The notes: a model not told the origin generated them from the letters alone. A DNA stretch of 64,000 nucleotides from Streptomyces sp. NBC_00457 (GCF_036014015.1 NZ_CP107905.1:2356001-2420000), one strand, 5' to 3'; counted from the stretch's first letter, positions 31,314 through 41,460 are shown. Made by a program: numbers and translations.

Positions 31314-32303
31314 TCAGCGGGTCGGTGGGTTGCGGCGCGGTGTGATGACGGCGTTCGGCAGAGCCGGGGCGGGAAGGCGGCCCCTGGGAGAGTCCTGGAT
31401 GACGCCGAAGCGTTCGGAGGACGCTTCCCAGTCCTCGCGGGCCTTCACGATGTCCTCGTGGCTGCGACCGATGAAGTTCCACCACATGACGATCTCCTCC
31501 CCGAAGGGCGGTCCTCCGAGGAGAATGGCCCGCGCCGGGGCGTCGGTCTCATTCACCATCGTCAGGGTGTCCGCACCTCGCGGGACGTAGCCGAGTTCGG
31601 CGGGCCGCAGCACCGTGTCGATCAGGCGGATGTCCCCGCTGTCCACGAGGAGGCCGTGCTCGAAGGCCGCGTCCACGGCGAGAGAGAGCGCCGCGTGGGG
31701 TTCGATGACGATCTCGGCGCCGAGCAGCGGCGTGAACGCCCGGACCGGGGAGGTCCGGCCGGCGAGCGAGCCCAGAAAGACCCTGATCTCGGCCCCGTCG
31801 GTCTGCGCGAGTTCGGGCACGTGGTGCTGGAAGTCCCGAGCGGTGTCGCGGTGTTCCTCGGGCAGCGCGACCCACAGCTGGACGCCGTGGATGACCGTGG
31901 TGTCCGGCGTGGAGATTTCCGAGTGGGCGATGCCGTATCCGCCGGTCATGAGGTTCATCTCACCGGGCCGGACCAGGGAGTGGGTACCCAGGGTGTCGCG
32001 ATGCTCGACCTCTCCGCTGAACAGCCAGGTCACCGTCTGGAGTCCGGTGTGCGGATGCGGGGGCATGTCCATGCCACCCAACTCGGCGACCTGGTGCGGG
32101 CCGTAATGGTCGGCGAAGCACCAGGCACCGATGAGGGTGCGCGCCCGCTGGGGCAGCGTCCGCCGCACGCGCATCGCACGCGGACCGCCGAGGGGGACTT
32201 CACGCGCCGACAGGACGTCGACCCGGGGGGCTCCGGCCGGCCGGTCGCCTTCGACGAGCGCACCGCAGCGTAGAGCCTCGGTATCGCCTTCCGGGTTGCT
32301 CAC
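31314..32303 (-). CDS. Pirin family protein
   Basis: Bicupin of 329 residues. The N-terminal cupin carries the pirin metal residues in DMPPHPHTGLQTVTWLF, HRDTLG and GGYGIAHSE, and the C-terminal cupin follows from about residue 180. Some pirins act as quercetinases, others bind regulators or respond to redox. The GTG at 32303 is preceded by GAGAAGG at suitable spacing; a GTG three codons upstream is less likely. It is divergent from an AhpD-like gene across an operator-like palindrome. Confidence 0.9.
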   Translation of the reverse strand: MSNPEGDTEALRCGALVEGDRPAGAPRVDVLSAREVPLGGPRAMRVRRTLPQRARTLIGAWCFADHYGPHQVAELGGMDMPPHPHTGLQTVTWLFSGEVEHRDTLGTHSLVRPGEMNLMTGGYGIAHSEISTPDTTVIHGVQLWVALPEEHRDTARDFQHHVPELAQTDGAEIRVFLGSLAGRTSPVRAFTPLLGAEIVIEPHAALSLAVDAAFEHGLLVDSGDIRLIDTVLRPAELGYVPRGADTLTMVNETDAPARAILLGGPPFGEEIVMWWNFIGRSHEDIVKAREDWEASSERFGVIQDSPRGRLPAPALPNAVITPRRNPPTR

Positions 32304-32326
32304 CGAGAGCACCTTCTCAACAGTCT

Positions 32327-32342
32327 AGTTGTTACGTCAACT
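32327..32342. promoter_or_regulatory. MarR-type palindrome, site B (pirin / AhpD divergent promoter)
   Basis: AGTTGTTACGTCAACT, inside the longer TAGTTG-N6-CAACTA, fits the shared motif with one mismatch. On the plus strand it abuts a good -10 box TATGAT (32342-32347) for the AhpD-like gene. On the minus strand TAGACT (32322-32327) is a -10 candidate for the pirin gene. It is placed to control both directions. Confidence 0.55.
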
Positions 32343-32364
32343 ATGATGCCACGGAGGCAGACCG

Positions 32365-32913
32365 ATGGCCACAACACCCGCACGGACGCGGGCCACTGAG
32401 AGCGTGGCCCGAAGGAGGCCCGACGTGAGCGACCAGACCCACAGCACCCCACCCCGCAGAATCTTCATCGACAAACAGAGCCCCAAGGCCTTCCATGCCC
32501 TGGTACAGGTCTCGGAGGCGGTCCGGGCGACAGCCTCCGAGGCCGGGCTCGACCGCATCACCGTGGAACTGATCAACCTCCGCGTGTCGCAACTCAACGG
32601 CTGCGCCTACTGCCTCGACGCGCACACCAGGGCGGCCCTGCGCACCGGTGAATCACCGCAGAGACTCGGAGTCCTGAGCGCCTGGCGGGACACTGACCTG
32701 TTCTCCCCCTCGGAACGCGCCGCCCTGGCACTGGCCGAGTCCACAACCGATCCGGCGAACGCCACGACCCAGGCATCCGCCTATGAGGACGCCCGCCAGG
32801 TTCTCTCCGAGGACCAGATCTCAGCCGCGATCTGGGTGGCGGTCACCATCAACGCGTTCAACCGCGTGTCGATCATGAGCAAGCACCCCGTACCGACACG
32901 CCAGGAGAAGTAG
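32365..32913 (+). CDS. AhpD-like carboxymuconolactone decarboxylase family protein
   Basis: Alkylhydroperoxidase-type protein of 182 residues. The redox motif is NGCAYCLDAHTRAALRTGE (CxxC followed by His), with an N-terminal RIFIDKQSPKAFHALVQVSE helix. Such proteins reduce peroxides through a cysteine pair. Two starts are possible and each has its own ribosome site: ATG at 32365 after GGAGG, and GTG at 32425 after GAAGGAGG. The family similarity begins after the second, so two translation products are conceivable. The promoter overlaps palindrome site B. Confidence 0.88.
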   Translation: MATTPARTRATESVARRRPDVSDQTHSTPPRRIFIDKQSPKAFHALVQVSEAVRATASEAGLDRITVELINLRVSQLNGCAYCLDAHTRAALRTGESPQRLGVLSAWRDTDLFSPSERAALALAESTTDPANATTQASAYEDARQVLSEDQISAAIWVAVTINAFNRVSIMSKHPVPTRQEK

Positions 32914-33231
32914 AGGCGATGGGCCGGGCCGACCGATGAGGATCGCACGCCGCCGGCGCAGATGCCGAGGACACCGATTCGCTGCGGCTTCGAGGTCGCG
33001 GGCGGCGAGGCGGGACGCACAGTTCGCACCGATCCGCTCCTTCGCGCTGCTGGCGGGCGTGGAGACGTGCACTCGCAGCCCTGGCGGCGGAGCACGACCT
33101 CAGGCCGGCGAGGATCACCCCGCAGGACCGCACCGAGTTGCAGTGCATCCTTCAGGCGTTGCTCTCACCCACCGACCGCGCGGAGCCTGACTGCGCGGCC
33201 GGGCCGCATACGAGAAGCGGACACGGGCGCG
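32914..33231. other. Gene-poor stretch with possible gene remnants
   Basis: No intact gene is seen between the AhpD-like gene and the CDGSH gene. On the minus strand a short frame reads RIGVLGICAGG (about 32949-32981), like the nucleophile region of dienelactone-hydrolase-type alpha/beta hydrolases. On the plus strand near 33080-33180 a frame reads ITPQDRTELQCILQALL, loosely like a MarR C-terminus. Both are too short to call genes and could be decay products. Confidence 0.25.
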
Positions 33232-33642
33232 TCACCGACCGCAGGGCCCCGCGTGGTCGCAGTACGGCTGGAGGCGGCTCTGCCCGCAGCCGCACAGCGT
33301 GACCCTGGTCTCGGCGCGCGCACCTTGCGGCGTGTCCACACTCAACTCCCCGCGCACCGTCAGCTGCCCGGTGGTACCACGGGAGATCGTGGTGGGCCGG
33401 TCGGGAGCCTCCGTCCCGCCCTCCACGAGTTCGTACTGGAGCGCGCCCGAGGGACAGCGCCGCACGACCTCCGCCAGGCGCTCGGCCGTAGTCCTGTCCG
33501 GCTGGATCCACGGCCGCTTCGTCGGGTCGAACACCTCGGGCAGGCCGTGGACGCATTCGGCGGCGTGGAGGCAGCGCCTGGCCTCGAAGGTCACCGTGAT
33601 CGACTCCGCCTGGTATGACTTCCGCTCGGATTCGCCGCTCAT
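33232..33642 (-). CDS. 4Fe-4S binding / CDGSH-type iron-sulfur protein with shortened CDGSH motif
   Basis: Protein of 136 residues. The N-terminal half matches the short divergent 4Fe-4S ferredoxin-like domain (RRCLHAAECVHGLPEVFD, then VVRRCPSGALQYEL). The C-terminal end resembles a CDGSH 2Fe-2S domain: LCGCGQSRLQPYCDH. In canonical domains the ligand His follows the last Cys as CDxxH; here it is CDH, so two residues are missing and the protein stops soon after. GGAGG precedes the ATG at 33642. It follows a GNAT gene in the same direction and is probably driven from palindrome site C. Confidence 0.8.
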   Translation of the reverse strand: MSGESERKSYQAESITVTFEARRCLHAAECVHGLPEVFDPTKRPWIQPDRTTAERLAEVVRRCPSGALQYELVEGGTEAPDRPTTISRGTTGQLTVRGELSVDTPQGARAETRVTLCGCGQSRLQPYCDHAGPCGR

Positions 33643-33680
33643 GCCCGCCTCCACTACCGCCTACCGCCGCGCTCGGGTTC

Positions 33681-33989
33681 TCAGTCACTGACCTTGCTGC
33701 GGGACTGGTACAGCAGGTCCTGGTACTCGGGGTGCCGGCTGATCCAGCCCGCGAAGAAGGGGCAGGTGGCCAGAACCCGCAGGTGCGCGGCGCGTGCCTC
33801 GTCAAGGGCTGTACGGACCAGCGCGGACCCGACTCCCCGGCCCTCGTACTCCGCCTCGACCTCGGTGTGCACGAACGCCACGAGTTCCGTCGTACGGATG
33901 TATTCCGCGACGCCCGCCACCTTGGACTCTCCATCGACACGAGCCTCGTAGCGCTTCGCCTCGGGCACGTCGCTCACTTCGACCGTCAT
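33681..33989 (-). CDS. Small GNAT acetyltransferase (PF14542-like), copy 2
   Basis: Protein of 102 residues of the same short GNAT family as copy 1. It shows LVAFVHTEVEAEYEGRGVGS, including the acetyl-CoA loop GRGVG, and then TCPFFAGWISRHPEY. It has a very good ribosome site (AAGGAGG) and heads a two-gene unit with the iron-sulfur protein gene. Its promoter (TTGATG, 17 nt, TAGGCT on the minus strand) is overlapped by palindrome site C. Confidence 0.87.
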   Translation of the reverse strand: MTVEVSDVPEAKRYEARVDGESKVAGVAEYIRTTELVAFVHTEVEAEYEGRGVGSALVRTALDEARAAHLRVLATCPFFAGWISRHPEYQDLLYQSRSKVSD

Positions 33990-34049
33990 GTGTCCTCCTT
34001 GTGGGCCTGATCCCGCTCAACTCGGCAGAATCCCGTCAGCCAGGACTTA

Positions 34050-34080
34050 AGCCTAACCCCGCAAGGTTGACGCATCAACT
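34050..34080 (-). promoter_or_regulatory. Promoter with MarR-type palindrome, site C
   Basis: On the minus strand TTGATG (34078-34073) and TAGGCT (34055-34050) are separated by 17 nt, a good primary-sigma promoter for the GNAT / iron-sulfur unit. The 16-mer palindrome (34065-34080; minus strand AGTTGATGCGTCAACC) covers the -35 box and matches RGTTGA-N4-TCAACY perfectly. It lies about 75 nt upstream of the divergent marR-type gene. Confidence 0.6.
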
Positions 34081-34143
34081 TATCTCTCGACGAGGGCGTC
34101 CGCTCGCCGCCACCGCCGGTAGATGAGCTGTCAACGATTTCGT

Positions 34144-34149
34144 TAGACT
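34144..34149 (+). promoter_or_regulatory. -10 box of a probably leaderless marR transcript
   Basis: TAGACT lies 6 nt before the ATG of the MarR gene, the spacing expected for transcription starting at the A of the start codon. No ribosome site is present. A clear -35 box is not seen. Confidence 0.4.
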
Positions 34150-34155
34150 GCCTTC

Positions 34156-34623
34156 ATGGACGCTCAGCCGCGCTGGCTCGACCCGGAACAGAAGGTCGCC
34201 TGGGACAACTTCATCCGCATGCAGGAGACGCTCATCGGGCGACTGTCCCGACGCATCCAGGCCGACTCCGGAATGTCAGCAGCCGACTACCTGGTGCTCG
34301 TCAGCCTCACCGAAAGAGGCAACGGGCGGATGCGCTTCCTGGATCTGGCCAAACTCGTGGAGTGGGAGAAGAGCCGGATGTCCCACCAGGTCACGCGGAT
34401 GGCGAAGCGCGGGCTCGTGGCCAAGGAGGAGTGCCCCGACGACGGACGGGGAGCGTTCATCGTCGCCACCCCGGCCGGCTACAAGGCGATCGAGGAGGCC
34501 GCACCCCCGCACGTCGAGCACGTCCGCCGCCTCTTCATCGACGCCCTGACCCCGAACCAGCTCGCCACACTCGGCCGGATCTCCAAGCGCGTCCTGGACC
34601 ACATGGAGAAGCAGCCGGACTGA
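34156..34623 (+). CDS. MarR family transcriptional regulator
   Basis: Winged-helix regulator of 155 residues. An N-terminal dimer helix precedes the HTH (LDLAKLVEWEKSRMSHQVTR, MAKRGLVAKEE) and the wing CPDDGRGAFIVATPAG; a C-terminal dimer helix follows. Its one cysteine lies at the wing base. It belongs to the single-domain type that usually represses divergent or adjacent genes and is released by phenolics or oxidants. Repeated RGTTGA-N4-TCAACY palindromes in the promoters of surrounding redox genes make it the likely regulator of this island segment. Confidence 0.92.
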   Translation: MDAQPRWLDPEQKVAWDNFIRMQETLIGRLSRRIQADSGMSAADYLVLVSLTERGNGRMRFLDLAKLVEWEKSRMSHQVTRMAKRGLVAKEECPDDGRGAFIVATPAGYKAIEEAAPPHVEHVRRLFIDALTPNQLATLGRISKRVLDHMEKQPD

Positions 34624-34929
34624 CCGGGCGAGGGGGCGCGACTGGGGTTTCCCTGAGGGCGCGGGGCCAGCTGAGTTTTCACGTGGAACCCTAAGACGGC
34701 ATGGTTGATCTGTCAACCTCCGAGGTCAGGACGCAAGTAGCCGTACGTCGCCCGTACTTGGCGGCGGCAAGGCCGACGTCGGGCGGCACTGCCGGGTCCA
34801 GATCACCAACGGTCGGCCGGCATGCCCAGACACTTCCCCCCAGACGCCACCGGGATCGTTGCCGTCACTGACCCGGAAGACCGCGCACCGCTCCGCCGGC
34901 CGGCCCGGAGCCATGACGACCGGGCCGGC
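34624..34929. other. Non-coding gap holding palindrome site D
   Basis: About 306 nt after marR with no convincing gene. It contains the palindrome at 34703-34718. A 56-codon plus-strand frame beginning at the ATG inside that palindrome shows no family resemblance and is not called. Confidence 0.4.
34703..34718. promoter_or_regulatory. MarR-type palindrome, site D
   Basis: GGTTGATCTGTCAACC has perfect 6-bp arms and a 4-nt centre. It lies 80 nt downstream of the marR stop. No gene start is close, so it may be an auxiliary site, or it may mark the promoter of a lost gene. Confidence 0.45.
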
Positions 34930-35311
34930 TCAGCCGGGGAGGCGGGTGAACTCGTTGCGAAGGTGGCTGATGAGCCCCTGAGCGTCGACCGTGGCGTATT
35001 CCACCCCGGCGACGGTGATGAGGCTGCCGTCCGTCTTGCGTGCCGCGCACCCACTCGGCCCTGAGGGTGCCGTCATCAAGGACCGCGGTGTTCCAGAAGT
35101 GCTTCATCTCGGCATGGGCGGCGAAACGGGCACGGTAGAAGGCAGGGATGGCCTCACTGCCGTGCGCCGGCTCCGGGCCGATCTCGACGGTCGCGTCCGC
35201 CGCGAAGAGCGCCAACGCTTCGTCCAGAGCCGCTTCGTCATGGACCGCCAGGTCGGACAGCCCCATGTAACGGTCCAGCGCGGTGGAGGTCGTGGTCATG
35301 ATGGTCGTCAC
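34930..35311 (-). pseudogene. SnoaL-like / NTF2-fold protein gene with a frameshift
   Basis: From the GTG at 35311 (ATG alternative at 35299) the frame encodes an NTF2-like start: [50 protein letters not shown] and DGTLRAEWV. Near 35050 the family-like reading moves to another frame, which continues [18 protein letters not shown], then [15 protein letters not shown] and a stop at 34930. Together the two frames would make one normal ~125-residue SnoaL-like protein. A one-base deletion or a sequencing error near 35045-35055 explains this. Confidence 0.65.
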
Positions 35312-35847
35312 GCTCTTCTCGTCATGTTGAGGTGTTCCTCGGTACGGAAACCGCGGAGGCCCGGAGCGGCTCCCCCATCGAGCCCGCATACAGGTAGGGG
35401 TGCCGGCGCCCGCGGCGAATCCCGCGCCCCGGACCACGACATACCGGCGAAGGCGCGGAATTTCTCGTACGGCGCTTCTCACCGCTCCGCCAACACCCCC
35501 GCCTACACGCCCAGTTCATCGGCGCCGACTGCCCGGACCCGCAGAGATTCCGGTGCCCCGTGAGTGAGCCCGTGCCGCGCCGCCGCCTCGGTGGAGTCAA
35601 CGGCGCGCCGCACTGACCCGACCCGCGACGTGCGGCCGCACCCACCGTGACACGACCTAGTTGACATGTAAACCACAGCGGTGCCATGGTTTACATGTCA
35701 ACTAGATCGGCGGAGGCGGTGTGGGCGCGGGACCTGGCCGGCGGGGAACTCGCGCAGGTCGCTCGGGATGGGACGTCCCGCCGGGTCGTCACGAACCACG
35801 CACCGCCACACCCCGACACAACGAAAGCGTTGAGCGACGTGAACACG
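35312..35847. other. Long upstream region of the LLM oxidoreductase gene
   Basis: About 536 nt with no recognised gene apart from the 49-bp inverted repeat at 35659-35707. An in-frame plus-strand extension of the oxidoreductase from 35686 exists, but its first 54 residues do not resemble the family. Confidence 0.4.
35659..35707. promoter_or_regulatory. Perfect 19-bp inverted repeat, sites E1 and E2
   Basis: CTAGTTGACATGTAAACCA (35659-35677) and its exact reverse complement (35689-35707) flank an 11-nt spacer. Each arm holds one 16-mer of the MarR-type motif (35661-35676 and 35690-35705) with one mismatch, and each contains a consensus -35 box TTGACA. It is a strong candidate double operator for the downstream LLM / F420-reductase-like operon. 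As DNA or RNA it could also form a long hairpin. Confidence 0.65.
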
Positions 35848-36918
35848 ATGGATGTTTCGCAAATCGAGTTCGGCATCGACAGCTTCGGAGACCGGCCCCG
35901 AAACGACCAGGGCGTGATCGTCTCGCACGCGCAGGCGATCCGCGCCGCGGTGGCCGAAGCGGTCCTTGCCGACCAGGTCGGTATCGACGTTGTTGCGTTG
36001 GGCGAGCACCATCGGCCCGAGTACGCGATCTCGAGCCCTGAGACAGTACTGGCGGGCATCGCGACGGCCACGGAGCGCATCCGGCTCGCCTCGGGGGTGA
36101 CAGTGCTGTCCTCGGACGATCCGGTGCGAGTGTTCCAGCGGTTCGCCACGGTCGACGCGCTCTCCAACGGCCGCGCCGAGGTGATCCTCGGACGCGGTTC
36201 CTTCACCGAGTCGTTCCCCCTGTTCGGATACGACCTGAAGGACTACGAGGTGTTGTTCGAGGAGAAGATCGACCTTTTCCATCGGCTCCTGGACGAGAAG
36301 CCGGTCACCTGGGAAGGCACCACGCGTGCCGCTCTGCAGAATGCGGACGTATACCCGAAGACGGATTCGGGACGCCTCAACACCTGGGTAGGGGTGGGCG
36401 GGACACCGCAGTCCGTGCTCCGCACCGCCCAGTACGGCTTCGGGCTGATGCTCGCCATCATCGGCGGCGCCCCCGACCGGTTCGCTCCCTACGTGGATCT
36501 GTACCGGCGTGCCAGCGACGAGTTCGGTACGACCGCGCAGCCGGTCGGCACGCATTCGCCCGGCTTCGTCGCCTCCACCGACGAAGAGGCCAAGGAGCTC
36601 TTCCACCCTGGGTACAAGGAGATCCGCGACCGGATCGGGGCACAGCGCGGCTGGCCGCCGCTCCGCCGGGAAGAATTCGACGCCGAGGTGGACCGGGGAT
36701 CGCTGTATGTCGGCTCGGTCGAGACGGTCGCGACCAAGATCGCCCATGCCATCCGGGTACTGGACGCGGGCCGGTTCGACATGATCTACTCCGCCGCCGG
36801 CACCGTGTCAGCCTCCGCACGTCTACGTTCGGTCGAGTTGTACGGCACCCAGGTCATCCCTCGGGTCCGCGAGCTTCTGGCCGACCAGCCCGCCGCCACG
36901 GCGGGAGCGACACGATGA
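35848..36918 (+). CDS. LLM-class flavin-dependent oxidoreductase
   Basis: Luciferase-like monooxygenase-fold protein of 356 residues. It shows [52 protein letters not shown], then [12 protein letters not shown] and [12 protein letters not shown]. The ATG at 35848 is used because similarity begins there; a GTG three codons upstream is possible, and the frame stays open further back to 35686. Its stop overlaps the next gene by 4 nt. Coupling with an F420-reductase-like protein suggests that it uses F420 or FMN chemistry. The substrate is unknown. Confidence 0.85.
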   Translation: MDVSQIEFGIDSFGDRPRNDQGVIVSHAQAIRAAVAEAVLADQVGIDVVALGEHHRPEYAISSPETVLAGIATATERIRLASGVTVLSSDDPVRVFQRFATVDALSNGRAEVILGRGSFTESFPLFGYDLKDYEVLFEEKIDLFHRLLDEKPVTWEGTTRAALQNADVYPKTDSGRLNTWVGVGGTPQSVLRTAQYGFGLMLAIIGGAPDRFAPYVDLYRRASDEFGTTAQPVGTHSPGFVASTDEEAKELFHPGYKEIRDRIGAQRGWPPLRREEFDAEVDRGSLYVGSVETVATKIAHAIRVLDAGRFDMIYSAAGTVSASARLRSVELYGTQVIPRVRELLADQPAATAGATR

Positions 36919-37592
36919 CCAACCCCGTCACCACGATCGGGATCCTGGGAGCCGGGAAAGTCGGCACCGTCCTGGCGCGCCTCGCGGTCGCCGCCGGCTA
37001 TCGAGTCCTGCTCTCCGGGTCCGGTGACCCCTCCAAGATCGCGCTTACCGCCAGAATCCTCACCCCCGGAGCGACCGCCGTATGGCCGGCCCAGGCCGCG
37101 GATGCCGCCGACCTGGTGGTCCTGGCTCTCCCGCTCGGCAAGCACCGCGACCTCCCCGTCCCGAAGCTGGAGGGAAAGCTGGTCATCGACGCGATGAACC
37201 ACTGGTGGGAGGTCGACGGTCCCCGCGCGGCGATCCTCCCGCCCGACACCTCATCGAGCGAAGTCGTCCAGCGGTTCCTGCCGGGCGCACGTGTCGTGAA
37301 AGCCCTCAACCACATGGGCTACCACGACCTCGAAGACGAGGCTCGTCCAGCCGGCGACCTCGGACGCAAGGCCATCGCGATCGCCGGTGACTCGCCCGAG
37401 GATCTCGCCATCGTGTCCGCGCTGATCGACACCCTCGGATTCGACCCCCTCACCATCGGCGACCTCGCGGCGGGCATCCGGCTCGAACCCGGAACCCCCG
37501 CCTTCGGAGCCAATGTCGACGCCGACCAGCTTCGCACTCTTACCGCCGCCCCTGCTCCGCAAGACTCTCTGAGCACTGTGGCCACGTCGTGA
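36915..37592 (+). CDS. NADPH-dependent F420 reductase-like protein
   Basis: Rossmann-fold protein of 225 residues resembling Fno / COG2085. It shows [17 protein letters not shown] at the N-terminus, [10 protein letters not shown], the [13 protein letters not shown] segment and [15 protein letters not shown]. Members move hydride between NADPH and F420 or act on related substrates. A 4-nt ATGA overlap with the upstream LLM gene indicates a functional pair, plausibly cofactor regeneration plus reductase. Confidence 0.85.
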   Translation: MTNPVTTIGILGAGKVGTVLARLAVAAGYRVLLSGSGDPSKIALTARILTPGATAVWPAQAADAADLVVLALPLGKHRDLPVPKLEGKLVIDAMNHWWEVDGPRAAILPPDTSSSEVVQRFLPGARVVKALNHMGYHDLEDEARPAGDLGRKAIAIAGDSPEDLAIVSALIDTLGFDPLTIGDLAAGIRLEPGTPAFGANVDADQLRTLTAAPAPQDSLSTVATS

Positions 37593-37616
37593 CGCTCTCT
37601 GCAGAAGGACAGCCAC

Positions 37617-38048
37617 ATGACTCAAGGATCGACTGACAACACCGGTGCATCCATGACGGTCGAGCTCGATCTCGCCGGCCCGATCAGCTCCTGCACAGTT
37701 TTTCGTGCCGACGGAACACCCGTCGGCACGACCGACTTCGTCGCCATATCCGGCACAAGCGAAGAACGAATATTCTTCCATACCGAGGTGTGCCAGGATT
37801 TCGGTGAACGTGCTCTGGTTGCGTTGCTCGTGAGCACGGCACTCACAGACAGCATTCGCGAAAGCGTTGCCGTCGTGCCGTTGTGCCCGATGTTCGCTCG
37901 CCACCTGCGAGTGAACGGCGACGAATTCATAGCGAATGGTGGCGTGTTCCGCCAGCCGACACCTGACGACATAGGGGTGATCACGCGCGCAACGCTCGGC
38001 GAAGCGCGAGGTCATGTCTCTGGTCGCATCGACGATGTGACGCCGTGA
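37617..38048 (+). CDS. Degenerate small GNAT-like protein (PF14542-like), copy 3
   Basis: Protein of 143 residues. It keeps the frame of the short GNAT family (RIFFHTEVCQDF, then VPLCPMFARHLRVNGDEF), but the acetyl-CoA loop that reads GQGLG or GRGVG in the other two copies is FGERAL here. The enzyme may therefore be inactive or changed. The N-terminus is about 20 residues longer and the C-terminus is also extended. Base composition is visibly lower in G+C than the flanking genes. It lies 24 nt after the F420-reductase-like gene, in the same apparent operon. Confidence 0.7.
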   Translation: MTQGSTDNTGASMTVELDLAGPISSCTVFRADGTPVGTTDFVAISGTSEERIFFHTEVCQDFGERALVALLVSTALTDSIRESVAVVPLCPMFARHLRVNGDEFIANGGVFRQPTPDDIGVITRATLGEARGHVSGRIDDVTP

Positions 38049-38069
38049 AGCCCCGTGCATGGAGGACGA

Positions 38070-40266
<2,197 letters not shown>

Positions 40267-40707
40267 CGGTGGATGACGTGCGTCTCCCCTGACGGCTTCC
40301 CATCGAGGAGGGGGGTATATGACGCCGAGCCGGCACTGAGGCTGCGGCGCCATATACGCTCCTCGAACGCGGGAGGGATACGGGCAAGAGCGAGAAACCG
40401 CGTGGCGTGCAGACGGTGCTCCCCGCGATCGGTCCAAGACTCCGTCACCCTCTGTTGGAACGCGGCAGCTGGGGTACCTTCGCCACCAGCGAAGCGGTCT
40501 CACGCACCAAGACCGCGGTCATCGTCAATAGCGTCATCAGCAGCCGCGGTGGCGTCGCCGCATCAGTGAACTAGGCACGAGGCTCACGGTCTGACCGGCC
40601 TGGCGGCCCCAAACAGACGCGTCAACCAGCCTCGGTTTCCCGGGCGTTCAGTAGCAGCGGCACAGAGCCTGGAACGCTTCAGCTGGCGCCCGCCGCATCG
40701 CGCCTGC
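40267..40707. other. Intergenic region with hairpin only
   Basis: About 440 nt between the haloperoxidase-type gene and the SDR gene, which face each other. Apart from the inverted repeat at 40305-40364, no supported feature is seen. Short frames here lack family resemblance. Confidence 0.4.
40305..40364. terminator. Imperfect inverted repeat, likely terminator
   Basis: Left arm TATATGACGCC pairs with right arm GGCGCCATATA (10 of 11), and outer GAGGAG/CTCCTC segments extend it. It lies about 40 nt after the haloperoxidase-type stop codon. Confidence 0.45.
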
Positions 40708-41460
40708 TCAGATCTGGTTCGTGCCACCGTCGACGTAGATGTTCGCGCCGACGACGTAGCTGCTCTGTTCCGAGGCCAGGAAGGCCACGACTGCGGCGGC
40801 CTCCTCGGGCTGCCCCATGCGGCCCTTGGGCACGGTCGCGGCGACGTTCTCCTTGACGGCCCGGGCGGTCTCCTCGTCGCCGAAGGCGGCGGTGCCCCCG
40901 GGAGTCTCGATCCATGCAGGCGAGACCACGTTGACCCGGATGCCACGGGACTTGAGCTCGTTGGTCCACGTCCGCGCGAAGGACCGGACGGCCGCCTTCG
41001 ACGCCGCGTACGCGCCGAACGCCTCCACTCCACGGTCGCCGGCCGTCGAACCGACCAGGACGACCGAGGCTCCTTCATTGAGCAGCGGCAACGCCTTCTG
41101 CACGGTGAACAGCGTGCCTCGGACGTTGACCGCGAAGGTCTGGTCGAAGTGCTCCTCGGTGGTCTGTTCCAGCGTCACGAACGCACCGATCGCCGCGTTC
41201 GCCACGAGCACGTCCAAACCCTTGCCTCGCGCCCGGACCGCCTCGTAGAGCCGGTCCAGGTCCTCCGGCTTCGAGATGTCGCCGACGACCGCGGTGGCCC
41301 GGTCCGCTCCGATGGTCTTGACGGCGGCCTCCAGTTCGGACTCGCGCCGGCCGGTGACGAACACGTACGCGCCCTCGTCCGCCAGCCGTACGGCGGTGGC
41401 CAGACCGATACCGGTGCTGCCCCCGGTGACCACCGACGTCTTGCCTTCCAGCTGTCCCAT
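40708..41460 (-). CDS. Short-chain dehydrogenase/reductase
   Basis: Classical SDR of 250 residues. The NAD(P) loop is TGGSTGIGLA, NAAI marks the NNAG-like site, the catalytic Ser lies in VVLVGSTAG and the Tyr/Lys in GAYAASKAA. TGRRES after strand 2 favours NADP. The end GANIYVDGGTNQI is typical. The ATG at 41460 is used; an ATG six codons upstream is possible. It is divergent from the AraC-type regulator, its likely controller. Substrate unknown. Confidence 0.9.
   Translation of the reverse strand: MGQLEGKTSVVTGGSTGIGLATAVRLADEGAYVFVTGRRESELEAAVKTIGADRATAVVGDISKPEDLDRLYEAVRARGKGLDVLVANAAIGAFVTLEQTTEEHFDQTFAVNVRGTLFTVQKALPLLNEGASVVLVGSTAGDRGVEAFGAYAASKAAVRSFARTWTNELKSRGIRVNVVSPAWIETPGGTAAFGDEETARAVKENVAATVPKGRMGQPEEAAAVVAFLASEQSSYVVGANIYVDGGTNQI

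Noticed and set aside
32949..32981. RIGVLGICAGG segment resembling an alpha/beta hydrolase elbow
   Set aside because: Only 11 residues match, with no continuation on either side in any frame. It is mentioned as a possible remnant but not called as a gene.
34701..34871. Short plus-strand frame starting at the ATG inside palindrome site D
   Set aside because: No ribosome site and no family resemblance; the Arg-rich content is typical of chance frames.
40380..40573. Plus-strand frame in the haloperoxidase/SDR gap containing SWGTFATSEAVSRTKTAV
   Set aside because: No start, no family recognised and the frame opens at random; not supportable.
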